Below, one piece after another: positions 44,656-54,118 of a DNA stretch of 64,000 nucleotides. Numbering within the stretch: position 1 is the first letter of the stretch; every line of letters begins with the position of its first letter. Origin of the DNA: Nostoc linckia z4 (lineage in GTDB: Bacteria > Cyanobacteriota > Cyanobacteriia > Cyanobacteriales > Nostocaceae); NCBI RefSeq assembly GCF_002608075.1, contig NZ_LAHA01000001.1, positions 257,013 to 321,012 of the forward strand. Reading direction: 5' to 3'. Under the pieces are notes generated by a model. The model was not told the DNA's origin. It ran no database searches and saw nothing but the letters and a program-made list of their open reading frames with translations. The position numbers were made by a program, and so were the translations under genes.

Positions 44656-45603
44656 ATGAAGATGACTTTTCAGAAACTTGTGATTGGTGCATCGATGGCT
44701 ATTGGTGTGAGCGCTGTTGCCACTGTACCAGCACAAGCTGGGACGTTGACTGGCGCTACCATAGGCGGAACGGCAGCAAGTGACTATTTAATCTATGATG
44801 TATCGGGTAACAGTACTGTACTTGTACCAAATACTCAAACAAACGTCCAGAAAGTTCTGGATGGCTCTGCTGCAAACCCCACTGGAAATGTAGAACTACG
44901 AGCCACCACTGAGCAGTCTGGTTTTGATTTCAGCAAAAATACCACCTTGAGCGGACAAATTGGTGGTCAAAGTATTATCCTAAGCAGTCTGACAGCAACA
45001 GATTGGTTTAGTACTGGTTCAGGATTGAGTACAAGCTATGGCGCACAGAACTTTGCAAATACTTGGTTTAACCAATTTTATAATGCAGCTGGTCTAGCTG
45101 CTAATGAATCTGCAATTAAATCGGCACTGGGTCTACCAAGTTTTACCCCTAGCTCACTTCTACGCCAGCAAGCCTTTAACACATTTTTCAATATCAATGG
45201 TTTCCAACGCTCTAGCGACCCCAATATCTCTTACGTTAGCCAAAACGATACCACGGGCGAAATCAAAATTGGCTTAGCAGGTCACTACAATTTAAAAGAA
45301 TACTATGCTCCTTTATTGGGAAACTTGGGTAATTTTCTCAAAAATGGATTCCAAGCCAGTGAAGTCGTGAAAGTTACGTACAATGGCAAGACCGATTTTC
45401 TGTATAGTTTCTCTGCTACCGCAAGTGGACTAACTAACAGTACAGGAATAGGCGCTGATGGCAAATCTCACAGTGGTAATTACGAAGTTAGCATTCAAGG
45501 TGTACCTCCCACAGCTGTTCCAGAACCATCAGTAATACTTGGTTTGCTGGGTGTTGCTGGTATTTTTACTACCCGACGCCAACAAAAAAAAGCATCTATT
45601 TAA
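44656..45603 (+). CDS. PEP-CTERM sorting-domain protein
   Basis: A 315-residue secreted protein with a signal peptide (LVIGASMAIGVSAVATVPAQAG, cleavage near AQA) and a C-terminal sorting signal: VPEPSVILGLLGVAGIF followed by TTRRQQKK. PEP-CTERM proteins are cut and anchored by exosortase. The middle (DISxx-like ANQNDTTGEIKIG, ELTSGT-like repeats absent) has no recognised enzyme motif; it reads as a beta-rich, Asn/Ser/Thr-rich surface protein. No exosortase gene is nearby. Confidence 0.9.
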   Translation: MKMTFQKLVIGASMAIGVSAVATVPAQAGTLTGATIGGTAASDYLIYDVSGNSTVLVPNTQTNVQKVLDGSAANPTGNVELRATTEQSGFDFSKNTTLSGQIGGQSIILSSLTATDWFSTGSGLSTSYGAQNFANTWFNQFYNAAGLAANESAIKSALGLPSFTPSSLLRQQAFNTFFNINGFQRSSDPNISYVSQNDTTGEIKIGLAGHYNLKEYYAPLLGNLGNFLKNGFQASEVVKVTYNGKTDFLYSFSATASGLTNSTGIGADGKSHSGNYEVSIQGVPPTAVPEPSVILGLLGVAGIFTTRRQQKKASI

Positions 45604-45633
45604 GATAGTAAATGTAAGTTTACAAAATAATTA

Positions 45634-45656
45634 GGGAGCTATTAGCTCCCTTTTTT
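45634..45656 (+). terminator. Terminator after PEP-CTERM gene
   Basis: GGGAGCT (45634-45640), loop ATT, AGCTCCC (45644-45650) and six T. Confidence 0.9.
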
Positions 45657-46032
45657 ATGAATATTTCTTTATCAACAACATCTAGATTGTAGAAATGCGG
45701 TTTGATTCGCAGAACTACTCGTAGAGACTTTTAACAGGTAAAAAGGAATAAAAATGTACCTAGCTTCCCAGAAAGCAAATATGAATCCTATAAAACTACC
45801 TTATTTAGGTATTTAGCCCCTAAGCAAATTGTTGAATACAGTTAGTTGCATCAATTGTGTAAAAAAGCTTAATTTTTTATTAATTTTTGATTTTCACATA
45901 ATATGATTGAATTATACCAGTATACCTAAAAATGGTATATTATAATTTTTGATTACCTCATATAACTGAACATTTCTGTCGATCTCACAATTCATCTGGC
46001 AATAATTGACTTGTAACTTAAAATGATGATAG

Positions 46033-46461
46033 ATGGCAATGACAGCACAATTACTGAACATAAATCACCAACTCGGTTTAAATCAAGCTAGAAGAATTTT
46101 GTTAGTCGAAGACCACTATCTTAATAGAATGTTACTCAGTGACTACTTAACTTATTGTGGTTACGATGTCCAGAGTCTATCAGAAGGTTCTGCTTTTTTC
46201 TCAACTATTGAAAAATTTCAGCCACATTTAATGTTACTCGACTTGAAATTGCCAGATGTTGACGGTTACTCTCTCTTAAAGCAAGTCCAGCAAAAACCTG
46301 ATTTGGCAAAAATACCTATTATTGTAGTTTCAGCCTTTGCTTTTAAAGCAGATCAAGAACTAGCTTTGAGTTTGGGTGCGCGTCATTATTTTGTGAAACC
46401 TCTAAAACTCAAGGATTTGATCCGGACAATTGAAGAAGAGTTTAGTTTTCGTCATAGATAA
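46033..46461 (+). CDS. Response regulator (receiver domain only)
   Basis: A 142-residue CheY-like single-domain regulator. It has RILLVEDH (acidic pocket), the phospho-acceptor Asp in LMLLDLKLPDVDGYSLL (about residue 74), the conserved Ser of PIIVVSAFAF and Lys in YFVKPL. The N-terminal 18 residues precede the fold. No output domain or partner kinase is adjacent; it converges on a small coiled-coil gene. Confidence 0.93.
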   Translation: MAMTAQLLNINHQLGLNQARRILLVEDHYLNRMLLSDYLTYCGYDVQSLSEGSAFFSTIEKFQPHLMLLDLKLPDVDGYSLLKQVQQKPDLAKIPIIVVSAFAFKADQELALSLGARHYFVKPLKLKDLIRTIEEEFSFRHR

Positions 46462-46482
46462 GATTTTTTACCGTATCTATAT

Positions 46483-46662
46483 TTACTCCCCTTTTTGCTC
46501 GGCGATGAACTCTTCAAGACGCTGACTGAGATTTTGTACAGAATTGCCAATATTGGAAATTTTATTTTGTACTTCTGCTAGCAATAAAACTGCTGCTTGC
46601 AGCTCATTAAGCGTTTCAGCTATAGCCTCACGGTATTGGGCTTCAAAGTCTTGCAGATTCAT
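46483..46662 (-). CDS. 59-residue predicted coiled-coil protein
   Basis: A short open frame with ATG at 46662 reads MNLQDFEAQYREAIAETLNE and continues to EFIAEQKGE. It has a Leu/Ile heptad pattern and an even charge distribution, as in a folded coiled coil, and no repeat sequence. It overlaps no other gene and ends 21 bases from the response regulator stop on the other strand. It resembles small unnamed helical proteins of cyanobacteria. Function unknown. Confidence 0.65.
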   Translation of the reverse strand: MNLQDFEAQYREAIAETLNELQAAVLLLAEVQNKISNIGNSVQNLSQRLEEFIAEQKGE

Positions 46663-47497
46663 AATTTATTTGTCTGTAATTACCATAATACTTATATTTT
46701 CAATAATAAGCATAAATTTAACTTACTAAATCCGTTAATTCGCTTAATATTAAAACTTCAACAAATTAGTGAATTTGATAAAAAATATATAAACCTAACA
46801 TATTTAATTTTGCCGTCTGTGGGTTGCGTCACCCCCAAAGAGCGAACAGCCTCATTGAACTGAACAAGGAAAGCCCAATCTCTAGTCAATGTGCAAGTTA
46901 AATGTAAAATAGCTGACTGGTTTTTGCCAAAACTAAATATGAGTTCTATACAAACAGCGTCTTGTGCATTGAAATAGATAGCGCTAACTATGAATTTAGT
47001 GATTTAAATTGAGAATGAAAACATTTGTTGAGTTGACTAACAAGGGGGGATACAGCTTGCTAATTTGCTAAATTACCTAAATAATTTTCGATATCAGATA
47101 TCAAATTAGTATCATTAAAAAAATAAAATACTTTCCTAAAAATATTTTTATTTTCCATCCAATTAGAAGGAGTACAAGATAAATTCAAGCAGCAAAATTT
47201 TGATTTAAATAAATCTTGAAAATTTAACTTATAGCGACAAAATTTAAGTCAAAGCAGAGGCTTTGGTTGAGAAAACTTCTACTTATACTCTTTCAAAGAC
47301 TTACGCAAAAATAACGTAACTCCGTCATTACGAGCCATAGTGAAGTAATCCCAGCGTCAGTGGGGATTGCTTCCCTACTGGCGTGTCAAGCCTTACATGT
47401 TGCAATAAAATTTCTTGTGGGGCGGGCAAGATGCCCACGCCACAAGATTGGATAATTTATTTATTGGAGTTCGATCGCCATTTTAATTATCTTATTA
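46663..47497. other. Long intergenic region with palindromic repeats
   Basis: No gene is supported over about 830 AT-rich bases. Near 47320-47380 is a CGTCATTACGAGCC...GTAATCCCAGCG...GGGGATTGCTTCC repeat of a type spread in cyanobacterial genomes. At 47413-47447 is CTTGTGGGGCGGGCAAGATGCCCACGCCACAAG, an imperfect palindrome of 33 bases, given here only in part: CTTGTGGGGCGGGC pairs with GCCCACGCCACAAG. Confidence 0.65.
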
Positions 47498-49942
47498 TTA
47501 ATCCAATCCCCATTCTAATTTCAAAGTTTCCAATTTAGGATTCTTCACACTCATTCTTTTACACTCTTCCAAAAATTCCTTCACTTGTTCTTCATTGAGA
47601 CTTAACCCACCATCTTGCAGATTATTGATGTAAGTAATCACATCTGAAGTTGTCAAAGCTGAATTGATTTCTTCCAAAAGAATAGCATTTTTAATTTCCC
47701 GACAAACCAATTCAATGTCAGATGAAGTAAATCTTACGCTTTTGTCAGCTAAAATTTCAAAATTTACTAGCTGATTCAAATCGATTTTTGATAAATAGTG
47801 TTTAAATAAATCTATTCTTTCTCCTCTATCTGGTGGGAAAATAGGAATTTTCCAATCCAATCGTCCAGAACGTTTTAAAGCACTATCAATACCGCTTAAA
47901 TAATTTGTTGCTGCAATGACGATTACATCGCTATTTTGCAGGTTATTTAATTCTATAAGTAATTGATTAATGGTTGCTTTTTGGTCTGTGTGGGCGTTAT
48001 CTTCGTTACGATTAAAGCCAATGCTGTCTAATTCATCAATGAATAACAACGAAGGAGATTTTTTCTTAGCCTGAGCAAAGATGTCACGAATATTTTTTTG
48101 ACTTTGACCAATCCAAACGCTGACAATATCAGCAGGAGAGAATTTAAAGAAATATCTACCAGATTCATTAGCAAAGGCATTTGCTAATAGAGTTTTACCG
48201 CATCCTGGTAAACCATAAAAAAGAATTCCACCAATTGAACCTTTGTATCCTTTAGATTGCAGTTTGAGAAGTTTAGTTAATTTTTCTTTTTCTTCATTTA
48301 GTCCTTTAACTTGGCTAAAATCAAGCTTCAATTCTTTGATACGATTGGTCATGGGATATGCTGGTATTAAGCTAAGTTTTTTAGCTGCATATTCAAAAGA
48401 TGGATAATCGATAGAATCAAAAGATACTGGTACTAATTGGTGATTTTCATAATCAGGAGACATGATGATTACCTGGAAGCGATCGCCATAATATCCAGAA
48501 AATTTATACTCTAGTATTTCCTTAACTTTTTTCAATTGATAATAATTGCGTGCTATCTCAAAACCTGGAATGACCAACCAAACACTTTCTAATTGATTCG
48601 GCCAGACTTTTGATTTCCTTAAAACTCTTTTCATGGTATCTAAAAAGAGATTATTATCCTGAAATTCATGGTATTTGAAAGTTTCAATTTCAACCATAAT
48701 GTGATTTTTAACGTAGACTTCTATAATTTCACTTTGGTATTCTTCCTCATCAGATACATCTTCATCGGCTGTGTCTTCATCTCTAGAAGTCAACTCTACT
48801 TCACAGTTAATATCAGATAATTCATATCCTAGATTTTGCAAAGTTTTAATAGCAAAATACTTGAGATAAATAAATTCTTTACTTTCTTGTTGCCACTTGA
48901 GGCTATAAAAATGTTCAGCTTTCATCTTCAGCAACAGCTGTGATTCAGCTTGAATTTGCGCTTTTTGTAATTCTAGGAAGTAATCTGCTAAAGAAGCATC
49001 ATCTTCCTCGATTTGATAATATGGCAGTTCCATTAGTAGACGAAAATGGGCATATACTTCTTCTTGATATTCAATAGACGCTTCATTTGGGTATTTACAC
49101 CGGAGAGTAAAAGTAAAAGGAATTTTCTGGGCAACTCTATGTACTAAATATCCCAAAGCATCTTCTTGCTGATGTGCTTGAATTTCTAAAAGTGATGGAC
49201 AATGAAATACAATAAATAATTGTTCAGAATTATATTTATTTGCATATAGCGATATCTGTTCAAATTGTTCGTCAAATTTTTCCGAATCAAGTAATTCTAA
49301 ACCAGTGTTGCCCAAAATAATGCTACTCATAGTTGAGCGATAAAATTGAAAAATATGAGCATCAGCAATAGAATTTTCTTGTTCGTCTTCACAGTCATCT
49401 TCCAAGGCTAGACTGGTAGAAATTTTCCTATGGACAGCTTTTGGTATATTATTATATCCTCCATATTGAGATTTTCTAATTAATTCATAATTCAAAATTT
49501 TGACAACAATATCACAAAAGAAATCTTCTACTTGTGGAATCAAAAAAATACCCACAGGTTGATGAGAATCTAAACATGCTTGGAATCGCTCGTATTCTTG
49601 TTCGGAACCAAAATCAAACAAGTAGTAAAAAAAATCATGTCTGACTGAAATATTTTGTCTCAATTTGGCTGAAATTGCTTGAGAGTCGGTTACTTGCTTG
49701 ATTATTTTTATATCTTTAATAGAAATAGCTATCTTTGTGTCTAAGGGAATGTGTAAATCTAATACAGGGTCTGCACAAAGCCCCAGTTCATTCAAAGCAC
49801 TATTAAAATCATTTACGAATGAATGGCTTCGACGCTGGTAGCCAAACTGTTCTATGATAGTTTTAACTCGCAAGCTTTTTTTGCTTTTCCCAGTTCTTTG
49901 GAGTTCGTTTTTAATCGAACGTAAGTAAGCTGTATACGTCAT
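47498..49942 (-). CDS. AAA+ ATPase with unusual long N-terminal region
   Basis: An 814-residue protein (start ATG at 49942; 14 more codons upstream are possible). The C-terminal third is a classic AAA domain of the FtsH/Cdc48 type: Walker A GLPGCGKTLLANAF (about residue 577), Walker B SLLFIDELDSIG, sensor-1 VIVIAATNYLSG, arginine finger SGRLDWKIPIF and a helical lid. The first 500 residues match nothing I recognise: an N-terminal helical domain (TIIEQFGYQRRSHSFVNDF), then alpha/beta segments with an acidic linker (DEDTADEDVSDEEEYQS) and VKNHIMVEIETF. Not a protease: no HExxH. A defence or chaperone role is possible but unproven. Confidence 0.75.
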   Translation of the reverse strand: MTYTAYLRSIKNELQRTGKSKKSLRVKTIIEQFGYQRRSHSFVNDFNSALNELGLCADPVLDLHIPLDTKIAISIKDIKIIKQVTDSQAISAKLRQNISVRHDFFYYLFDFGSEQEYERFQACLDSHQPVGIFLIPQVEDFFCDIVVKILNYELIRKSQYGGYNNIPKAVHRKISTSLALEDDCEDEQENSIADAHIFQFYRSTMSSIILGNTGLELLDSEKFDEQFEQISLYANKYNSEQLFIVFHCPSLLEIQAHQQEDALGYLVHRVAQKIPFTFTLRCKYPNEASIEYQEEVYAHFRLLMELPYYQIEEDDASLADYFLELQKAQIQAESQLLLKMKAEHFYSLKWQQESKEFIYLKYFAIKTLQNLGYELSDINCEVELTSRDEDTADEDVSDEEEYQSEIIEVYVKNHIMVEIETFKYHEFQDNNLFLDTMKRVLRKSKVWPNQLESVWLVIPGFEIARNYYQLKKVKEILEYKFSGYYGDRFQVIIMSPDYENHQLVPVSFDSIDYPSFEYAAKKLSLIPAYPMTNRIKELKLDFSQVKGLNEEKEKLTKLLKLQSKGYKGSIGGILFYGLPGCGKTLLANAFANESGRYFFKFSPADIVSVWIGQSQKNIRDIFAQAKKKSPSLLFIDELDSIGFNRNEDNAHTDQKATINQLLIELNNLQNSDVIVIAATNYLSGIDSALKRSGRLDWKIPIFPPDRGERIDLFKHYLSKIDLNQLVNFEILADKSVRFTSSDIELVCREIKNAILLEEINSALTTSDVITYINNLQDGGLSLNEEQVKEFLEECKRMSVKNPKLETLKLEWGLD

Positions 49943-49984
49943 TTTGTATCCTATTGCTTGAGTAGGTTTAATTAGCATTCCCAA

Positions 49985-50300
49985 GGAAACTAAATATATA
50001 GTTCCCTAAGTGAACTCCAAAAAATAAATTCTTCTAGTGAATGCGTTGACTGTTGACTATTGACTGTTGACTGTGAACCATCAACAGTCTTCTAGCGATA
50101 TGTGCTAGTAAGCCTACGTTTACGCATTCCAAATTTCAAGATTTATTCAATCGAGCTAAATATTTTTTACAGCACCGCACCTTGGTTAGTGATACTAAGT
50201 TGCTCCTTTTCCCTTTACCCCTTTTTCTTTCCCCAGCCCGAAAGAAGCGCATTTTTGGGTTGGCAGACCCTAGTATGAGAGATTAAACGGAGGTTTAATA
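49985..50300. other. Gap with hairpin element
   Basis: Contains one copy of the hairpin element (50008-50094) and a short CCTTTTCCCTTTACCCC run. GGAGG at 50289-50294 is the ribosome-binding site of the following gene. Confidence 0.7.
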
Positions 50301-51206
50301 GTGTTTGAAATCAACAGACAACGAAACTACAGGTGGAATATCACAGAAGATTTGGCTGGGTATATGTTCATGATGCCCGCCATTTTGGTTATAGGAACTT
50401 TTGTGGTGTTACCTATTTTGTTTGCTGTTTTTCTTTCTCTGCAAAAAGTCCAACTTTTAGGCGGTATTGATTACGAATTCATCGGTTTGGGTAACTTCAG
50501 GCGATTAGTTGAAGATCAACGGATTTGGATTGCTTTGAGAAACACAGCTGAATATGTAGCCATTGTTGTACCAGCTCAAACAATCCTAGCTTTAATTTTG
50601 GCGGTGACTCTCAATTCTGGAATTCGGGGTAAAAATTGGTGGCGTATTCTCTACTTTTTGCCCACAGTTACTTCTTCAGCAGTGTTAACACTGATATTCA
50701 TGTGGATTTATAACACTGAGGGGCTACTAAACGATTTTCTAGCTTTTGTGGGGCTACCTACTTATAACTGGTTGGGTGACCCAGCAGTTGCCCTCAAAGG
50801 AATTATGATGATGAACATTTGGTCAACTGCACCGTTTTTTATGGTGATTTACCTAGCGGCTTTGCAGGATATCCCCCAAACAGTGTATGAAGCCGCAGAA
50901 CTCGATGGGGCAAATGAATGGCGGCAATTTATTTACATTACTATTCCTTTGCTCAAGCCTGTAACCTTCTTTGTAATAGCGATGGGCATAATTGGTACTT
51001 TTCAATTATTTGACCAATCTTACATTTTTTCTGGCGGTACTGGCGGGCCGAATAACGCTACCTTATCTGTGGTGCTATTAGTTTACCAAGCTGTGTTTCG
51101 CAATTTACAGATGGGATATGGTGCAGCGATCGCCTTTTTGTTAGCAGCAGTCATCATTACCTTGACTGTAATTGCGCGGCGACTTTTTGGAGGCGAACAA
51201 ATTTGA
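50301..51206 (+). CDS. Carbohydrate ABC transporter permease (MalF/UgpA-like)
   Basis: A 301-residue inner-membrane permease with six hydrophobic segments. The cytoplasmic EAA loop is visible as YEAAELDGANEWRQFIYITIPLLKP (about residues 198-222, shortened here to its core AAELDGANEWRQF). The start is a GTG at 50301 with GGAGG eight bases upstream. The gene overlaps the next permease by four bases. No binding protein or ATPase is adjacent. Confidence 0.9.
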   Translation: MFEINRQRNYRWNITEDLAGYMFMMPAILVIGTFVVLPILFAVFLSLQKVQLLGGIDYEFIGLGNFRRLVEDQRIWIALRNTAEYVAIVVPAQTILALILAVTLNSGIRGKNWWRILYFLPTVTSSAVLTLIFMWIYNTEGLLNDFLAFVGLPTYNWLGDPAVALKGIMMMNIWSTAPFFMVIYLAALQDIPQTVYEAAELDGANEWRQFIYITIPLLKPVTFFVIAMGIIGTFQLFDQSYIFSGGTGGPNNATLSVVLLVYQAVFRNLQMGYGAAIAFLLAAVIITLTVIARRLFGGEQI

Positions 51207-52051
51207 CTAGAATTTCTCGCTTGTCCTGGGTTAAAGTCCTGCCCAAAATCTTGTTATATATCTTGCTGACACTCTATGCCCTGATTACCCTCATTCCCTT
51301 TCTCTGGGCACTTTCAGCATCATTTAAACCCCTAACAGAAATTGTCAGCAACGAACCCAACTTTTTCCCCAAACATTTCACCCTCGACAACTACAGACAA
51401 ATCTTTTTACAAGAACCACTATTTTGGCGCTGGCTGTTTAACAGTGTGGTAATTGCCATCAGCGTCACCATTTTAAACTTGTTGTTAAATTCAATGGCGG
51501 GTTACGCCTTAGCCAGACTGCGTTTTATAGGCAAACGCTTTTGGTTCTTCTTAATCTTGACAGTATTGGCAGTACCAGCGCAAATTACCTTAATTCCCAC
51601 ATTTTTGATTTTAAAAGCGATCGGTTGGCTGAATTCCTACCAAGGGATGATTGTCCCTAGCATGGTTAACGCCACCTTCATCTTTATGATGCGACAGTTT
51701 TTCGTAAATTTTCCTAAAGAATTAGAAGAAGCCGGTCAACTTGATGGCTTAAACACCTTTGGAATTTTCCGCTATATCGTCTTACCCTTGGCAAAACCCG
51801 CACTAGCAGCCCAGGCAGTTTTTGTATTTATGGCAAGCTGGAATAATTTTTTACTGCCCATAGTTATTTTATTTGACCCAGAAATGTTTACCTTGCCCTT
51901 GGGGCTAAATACCTTCAAAGGTCAATATATTAGCTATTGGAACTACATCATGGCAGCCTCAATGGTATTTACCCTACCAGCTTTAGGTATTTACGCCTTT
52001 TTTAATCGCTACTTTATCCAAAGCGTCACATTTACTGGGGGGAAAGGTTAA
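51203..52051 (+). CDS. Carbohydrate ABC transporter permease (MalG-like)
   Basis: A 282-residue second permease. Segments: LYALITLIPFLWALSASFKP, the EAA loop EEAGQLDGLNTFGIFRYIVLPLAKP (core EAGQLDGLNTFGI) and six hydrophobic helices. The start is a TTG at 51203 that overlaps the stop of the upstream gene (TTGA), with GGAGG at 51189-51193 for coupling. Together the pair would form the channel of a sugar importer; its substrate-binding and ATPase partners must be encoded elsewhere. Confidence 0.9.
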   Translation: MTRISRLSWVKVLPKILLYILLTLYALITLIPFLWALSASFKPLTEIVSNEPNFFPKHFTLDNYRQIFLQEPLFWRWLFNSVVIAISVTILNLLLNSMAGYALARLRFIGKRFWFFLILTVLAVPAQITLIPTFLILKAIGWLNSYQGMIVPSMVNATFIFMMRQFFVNFPKELEEAGQLDGLNTFGIFRYIVLPLAKPALAAQAVFVFMASWNNFLLPIVILFDPEMFTLPLGLNTFKGQYISYWNYIMAASMVFTLPALGIYAFFNRYFIQSVTFTGGKG

Positions 52052-52173
52052 TAATTAATGCCCCATGCCCAATGCCCCAACCCCCAAAACCGTATTTTGG
52101 GCAACAAATTGCACTCCTAACGTGATATTGGTATTACAGCGACTCAATCTCTATCTACCAGTTAACAAGCATT

Positions 52174-52476
52174 ATGGGTTTTGCAAACCTAGCGATCGCA
52201 GAGATAGCAGCCGACTACAGCATTCCTGTAGAAAAATTGTTTTCTCTCGATAACCAACTCTTAATTGCCGACAAACACCAAAAGAGCCGTTTGGCGTTAG
52301 AGGATGCAAAGGCAATTATTTTCCGAATATCTTCTGAAGTCAGCCCGAAAGGTCGGCCATTCGGTGGGTGGTACCGAAGTCACCTAAAAGGCTATCTCAG
52401 GCTTTGGATATGCAGATTGAGCATCGCTTTATTAGCTGTGTTGAGCGTCAAAATCTTTAAGGGGAAACATGTTTAG
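52174..52476 (+). CDS. Possible small protein with IF2-N-like N-terminus
   Basis: A 100-residue frame upstream of psbV. The first 55 residues (FANLAIAEIAADYSIPVEKL, then LALEDAKAIIFRISSE) look like a compact helical domain related to the IF2 N-terminal or helix-turn-helix type. The last 45 (basic, with GWYRSHLKGYLRLWICRLS) look less natural and overlap the psbV start by eight bases, so the true C-terminus may be shorter because of a frameshift. A 62-residue frame at 52065-52253 is a shadow. Confidence 0.5.
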   Translation: MGFANLAIAEIAADYSIPVEKLFSLDNQLLIADKHQKSRLALEDAKAIIFRISSEVSPKGRPFGGWYRSHLKGYLRLWICRLSIALLAVLSVKIFKGKHV

Positions 52477-52960
52477 AAGACTAATTGGCGTTGTTGTGGC
52501 TACTTTTTTACTCGCCTTTGGGTTGACTGTCGGTAGCGCGTCAGCATTGGAGCTGGACAAAGCTACCCGGACAGTGCCATTAAATGAACAAGGCGACACC
52601 GTTGTACTTAGCCTCAAACAAGTCAAAGAAGGCAAAGCCTTATTTGCTTACGCTTGTGCCCAATGTCATGTTGGCGGCGTTACCAAAACTAACCAAAACG
52701 TGGGACTAGAACCAGAAGCTCTAGCATTGGCAACACCAAACCGGAATAACATTGAAGGTTTGGTAGATTACATGAAAAATCCCACTACTTATGATGGAGA
52801 AGAGGAAATTTCCGAACTACATCCCAGTACTAAGAGTGCAGATATTTTCACAGAAATGCGAAATCTCACGGATGACGATCTAGTAGCGATCGCTGGTCAT
52901 ATTCTCCTACAACCCAAAGTTGTTGGTACTAAATGGGGCGGCGGCAAAATCTACTACTAA
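52469..52960 (+). CDS. psbV: Photosystem II cytochrome c550
   Basis: PsbV is the extrinsic c-type cytochrome that stabilises the oxygen-evolving complex on the lumenal side of photosystem II. The 163-residue precursor has a signal peptide (LIGVVVATFLLAFGLT, cleavage near SASA), heme motif CAQCH (63-67), axial His118 in ELHPST and the conserved C-terminal KIYY. Ribosome-binding AAGGGG precedes the ATG. Confidence 0.97.
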   Translation: MFRRLIGVVVATFLLAFGLTVGSASALELDKATRTVPLNEQGDTVVLSLKQVKEGKALFAYACAQCHVGGVTKTNQNVGLEPEALALATPNRNNIEGLVDYMKNPTTYDGEEEISELHPSTKSADIFTEMRNLTDDDLVAIAGHILLQPKVVGTKWGGGKIYY

Positions 52961-53443
52961 ATCCTTGAGTTAGCGCATTAGTGCTGAGCCTTTGGGATTG
53001 GGTATTGGGTATCGGAAAACAGGCTCTACAAGCAGAGGGGCACAGGGGGAAAGACTTGCAACAACTTCTCCTCTGCTCCCCTGCTCCCCAGCCCCCAGTC
53101 CTCAATGCCCAATCCCCTGCTTTCATAAACCTACCTTGTTCGGGTGTTTTACATTTAACTTGCACATTCACCAAAGCTAACAAAAACGTCTTTGGCCCCG
53201 CTAAATGAACCTGTCAACTGTCAACTGTCAACAACCACCACAGTTATGCTTTTTTAGCGCGCATTAGCTTATAGGGACTTTGTGTGGTATTGCAGTCTAG
53301 TATCTTTTACTGATTGCACAGCTTTTGGTTATAATTTACTCCCCATTCTAAAAAAAAAATTGTATCTACGACATATTGTCATATTTGGCGTTGATTTTAT
53401 TTAAAATGAGAAAGGAAAAAAAATGTTTGTTTAGGAGAGAGTC
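52961..53443. promoter_or_regulatory. petE upstream region with palindrome
   Basis: The first 200 bases hold repeats and short ATs. GACATATTGTC (53370-53380) is a near-perfect palindrome (GACA-N3-TGTC), the spacing of operators bound by BlaI/MecI-type repressors; a BlaI-family regulator is known to control plastocyanin and cytochrome c6 genes in cyanobacteria. TTGATT...AAAATG near 53391-53408 may be a promoter. AGGAGAGAG precedes the start. Confidence 0.4.
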
Positions 53444-53860
53444 ATGAAATTTATTTCGGCAAGCTGGCGACGCCTGAGTCTGGCTGTGTTGACAATCCTT
53501 TTAGTTGTTAGCAGCTTCGCTGTTTTTACTCCCAGCGCTGCGGCTGAAACATACAAGATCAAACTTGGTAGTGACAAAGGAATGCTGGCATTTGAACCGA
53601 AAAATTTGACAATCAAACCAGGTGACACAATTGAATGGGTGAACAATAAAGTTCCTCCCCATAATGTTGTGTTCGATTCTGCGAAAAACCCAGCTGGTAG
53701 CAAAGAATTAGCAGCTTCTCTGTCTCATAAGAAACAGTTGATGAACCCTGGTCAAAAAGTAACAACCACCTTCCCCGCAGATGCACCTACTGGTGATTAT
53801 ACCTTCTACTGCGAACCTCACCGTGGTGCTGGCATGGTTGGTAAGATTACTGTTCAATAG
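53444..53860 (+). CDS. petE: Plastocyanin
   Basis: Plastocyanin carries electrons from cytochrome b6f to photosystem I in the lumen. The 138-residue precursor has a signal peptide ending at about SAAA (34) and the copper ligands His73, Cys123, His126 and Met131 in PHNVVF and FYCEPHRGAGM. AGGAGAGAG is the ribosome-binding site. It lies between psbV and petJ. Confidence 0.98.
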   Translation: MKFISASWRRLSLAVLTILLVVSSFAVFTPSAAAETYKIKLGSDKGMLAFEPKNLTIKPGDTIEWVNNKVPPHNVVFDSAKNPAGSKELAASLSHKKQLMNPGQKVTTTFPADAPTGDYTFYCEPHRGAGMVGKITVQ

Positions 53861-53964
53861 CTAGAAACATCGTCGTTGGTACTAGATGATTTTTTCAGCT
53901 TCCCTGAGTGAAATCAGCTTATAAGCAACACGCTACACTCCCAGAGTGACCAAACAATGGATAA

Positions 53965-54040
53965 TGGCGGTAATAAGTCATCTGCCTACCGAAGACGCTA
54001 AGAACTGCGTAGCAACGGAAGGGTGAACTCATTACCGCCA
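53965..54040 (+). other. Large inverted repeat between petE and petJ
   Basis: TGGCGGTAATAAGT (53965-53978) and ACTCATTACCGCCA (54027-54040) are complementary at 13 of 14 positions, with a 48-base loop that contains an inner hairpin (ACGC...GCGT near 53995-54010). It could be a terminator-like or regulatory structure of petJ. Confidence 0.45.
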
Positions 54041-54118
54041 ATTTTGATCGAATTGGACTGAATCTGAAGATCGATCGCGTTTATACTCTTCGTGGAGGCT
54101 TGTTGCGAGGAAATTCTC

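Noticed and set aside
46544..46863. Plus-strand open frames of 61 and 88 codons
   Set aside because: They overlap the 59-codon coiled-coil gene in antisense or are AT-rich without protein character.
53370..53380. BlaI-type operator as a firm call
   Set aside because: Only an 11-base palindrome; kept as a low-confidence part of the petE upstream region, not as an independent site.
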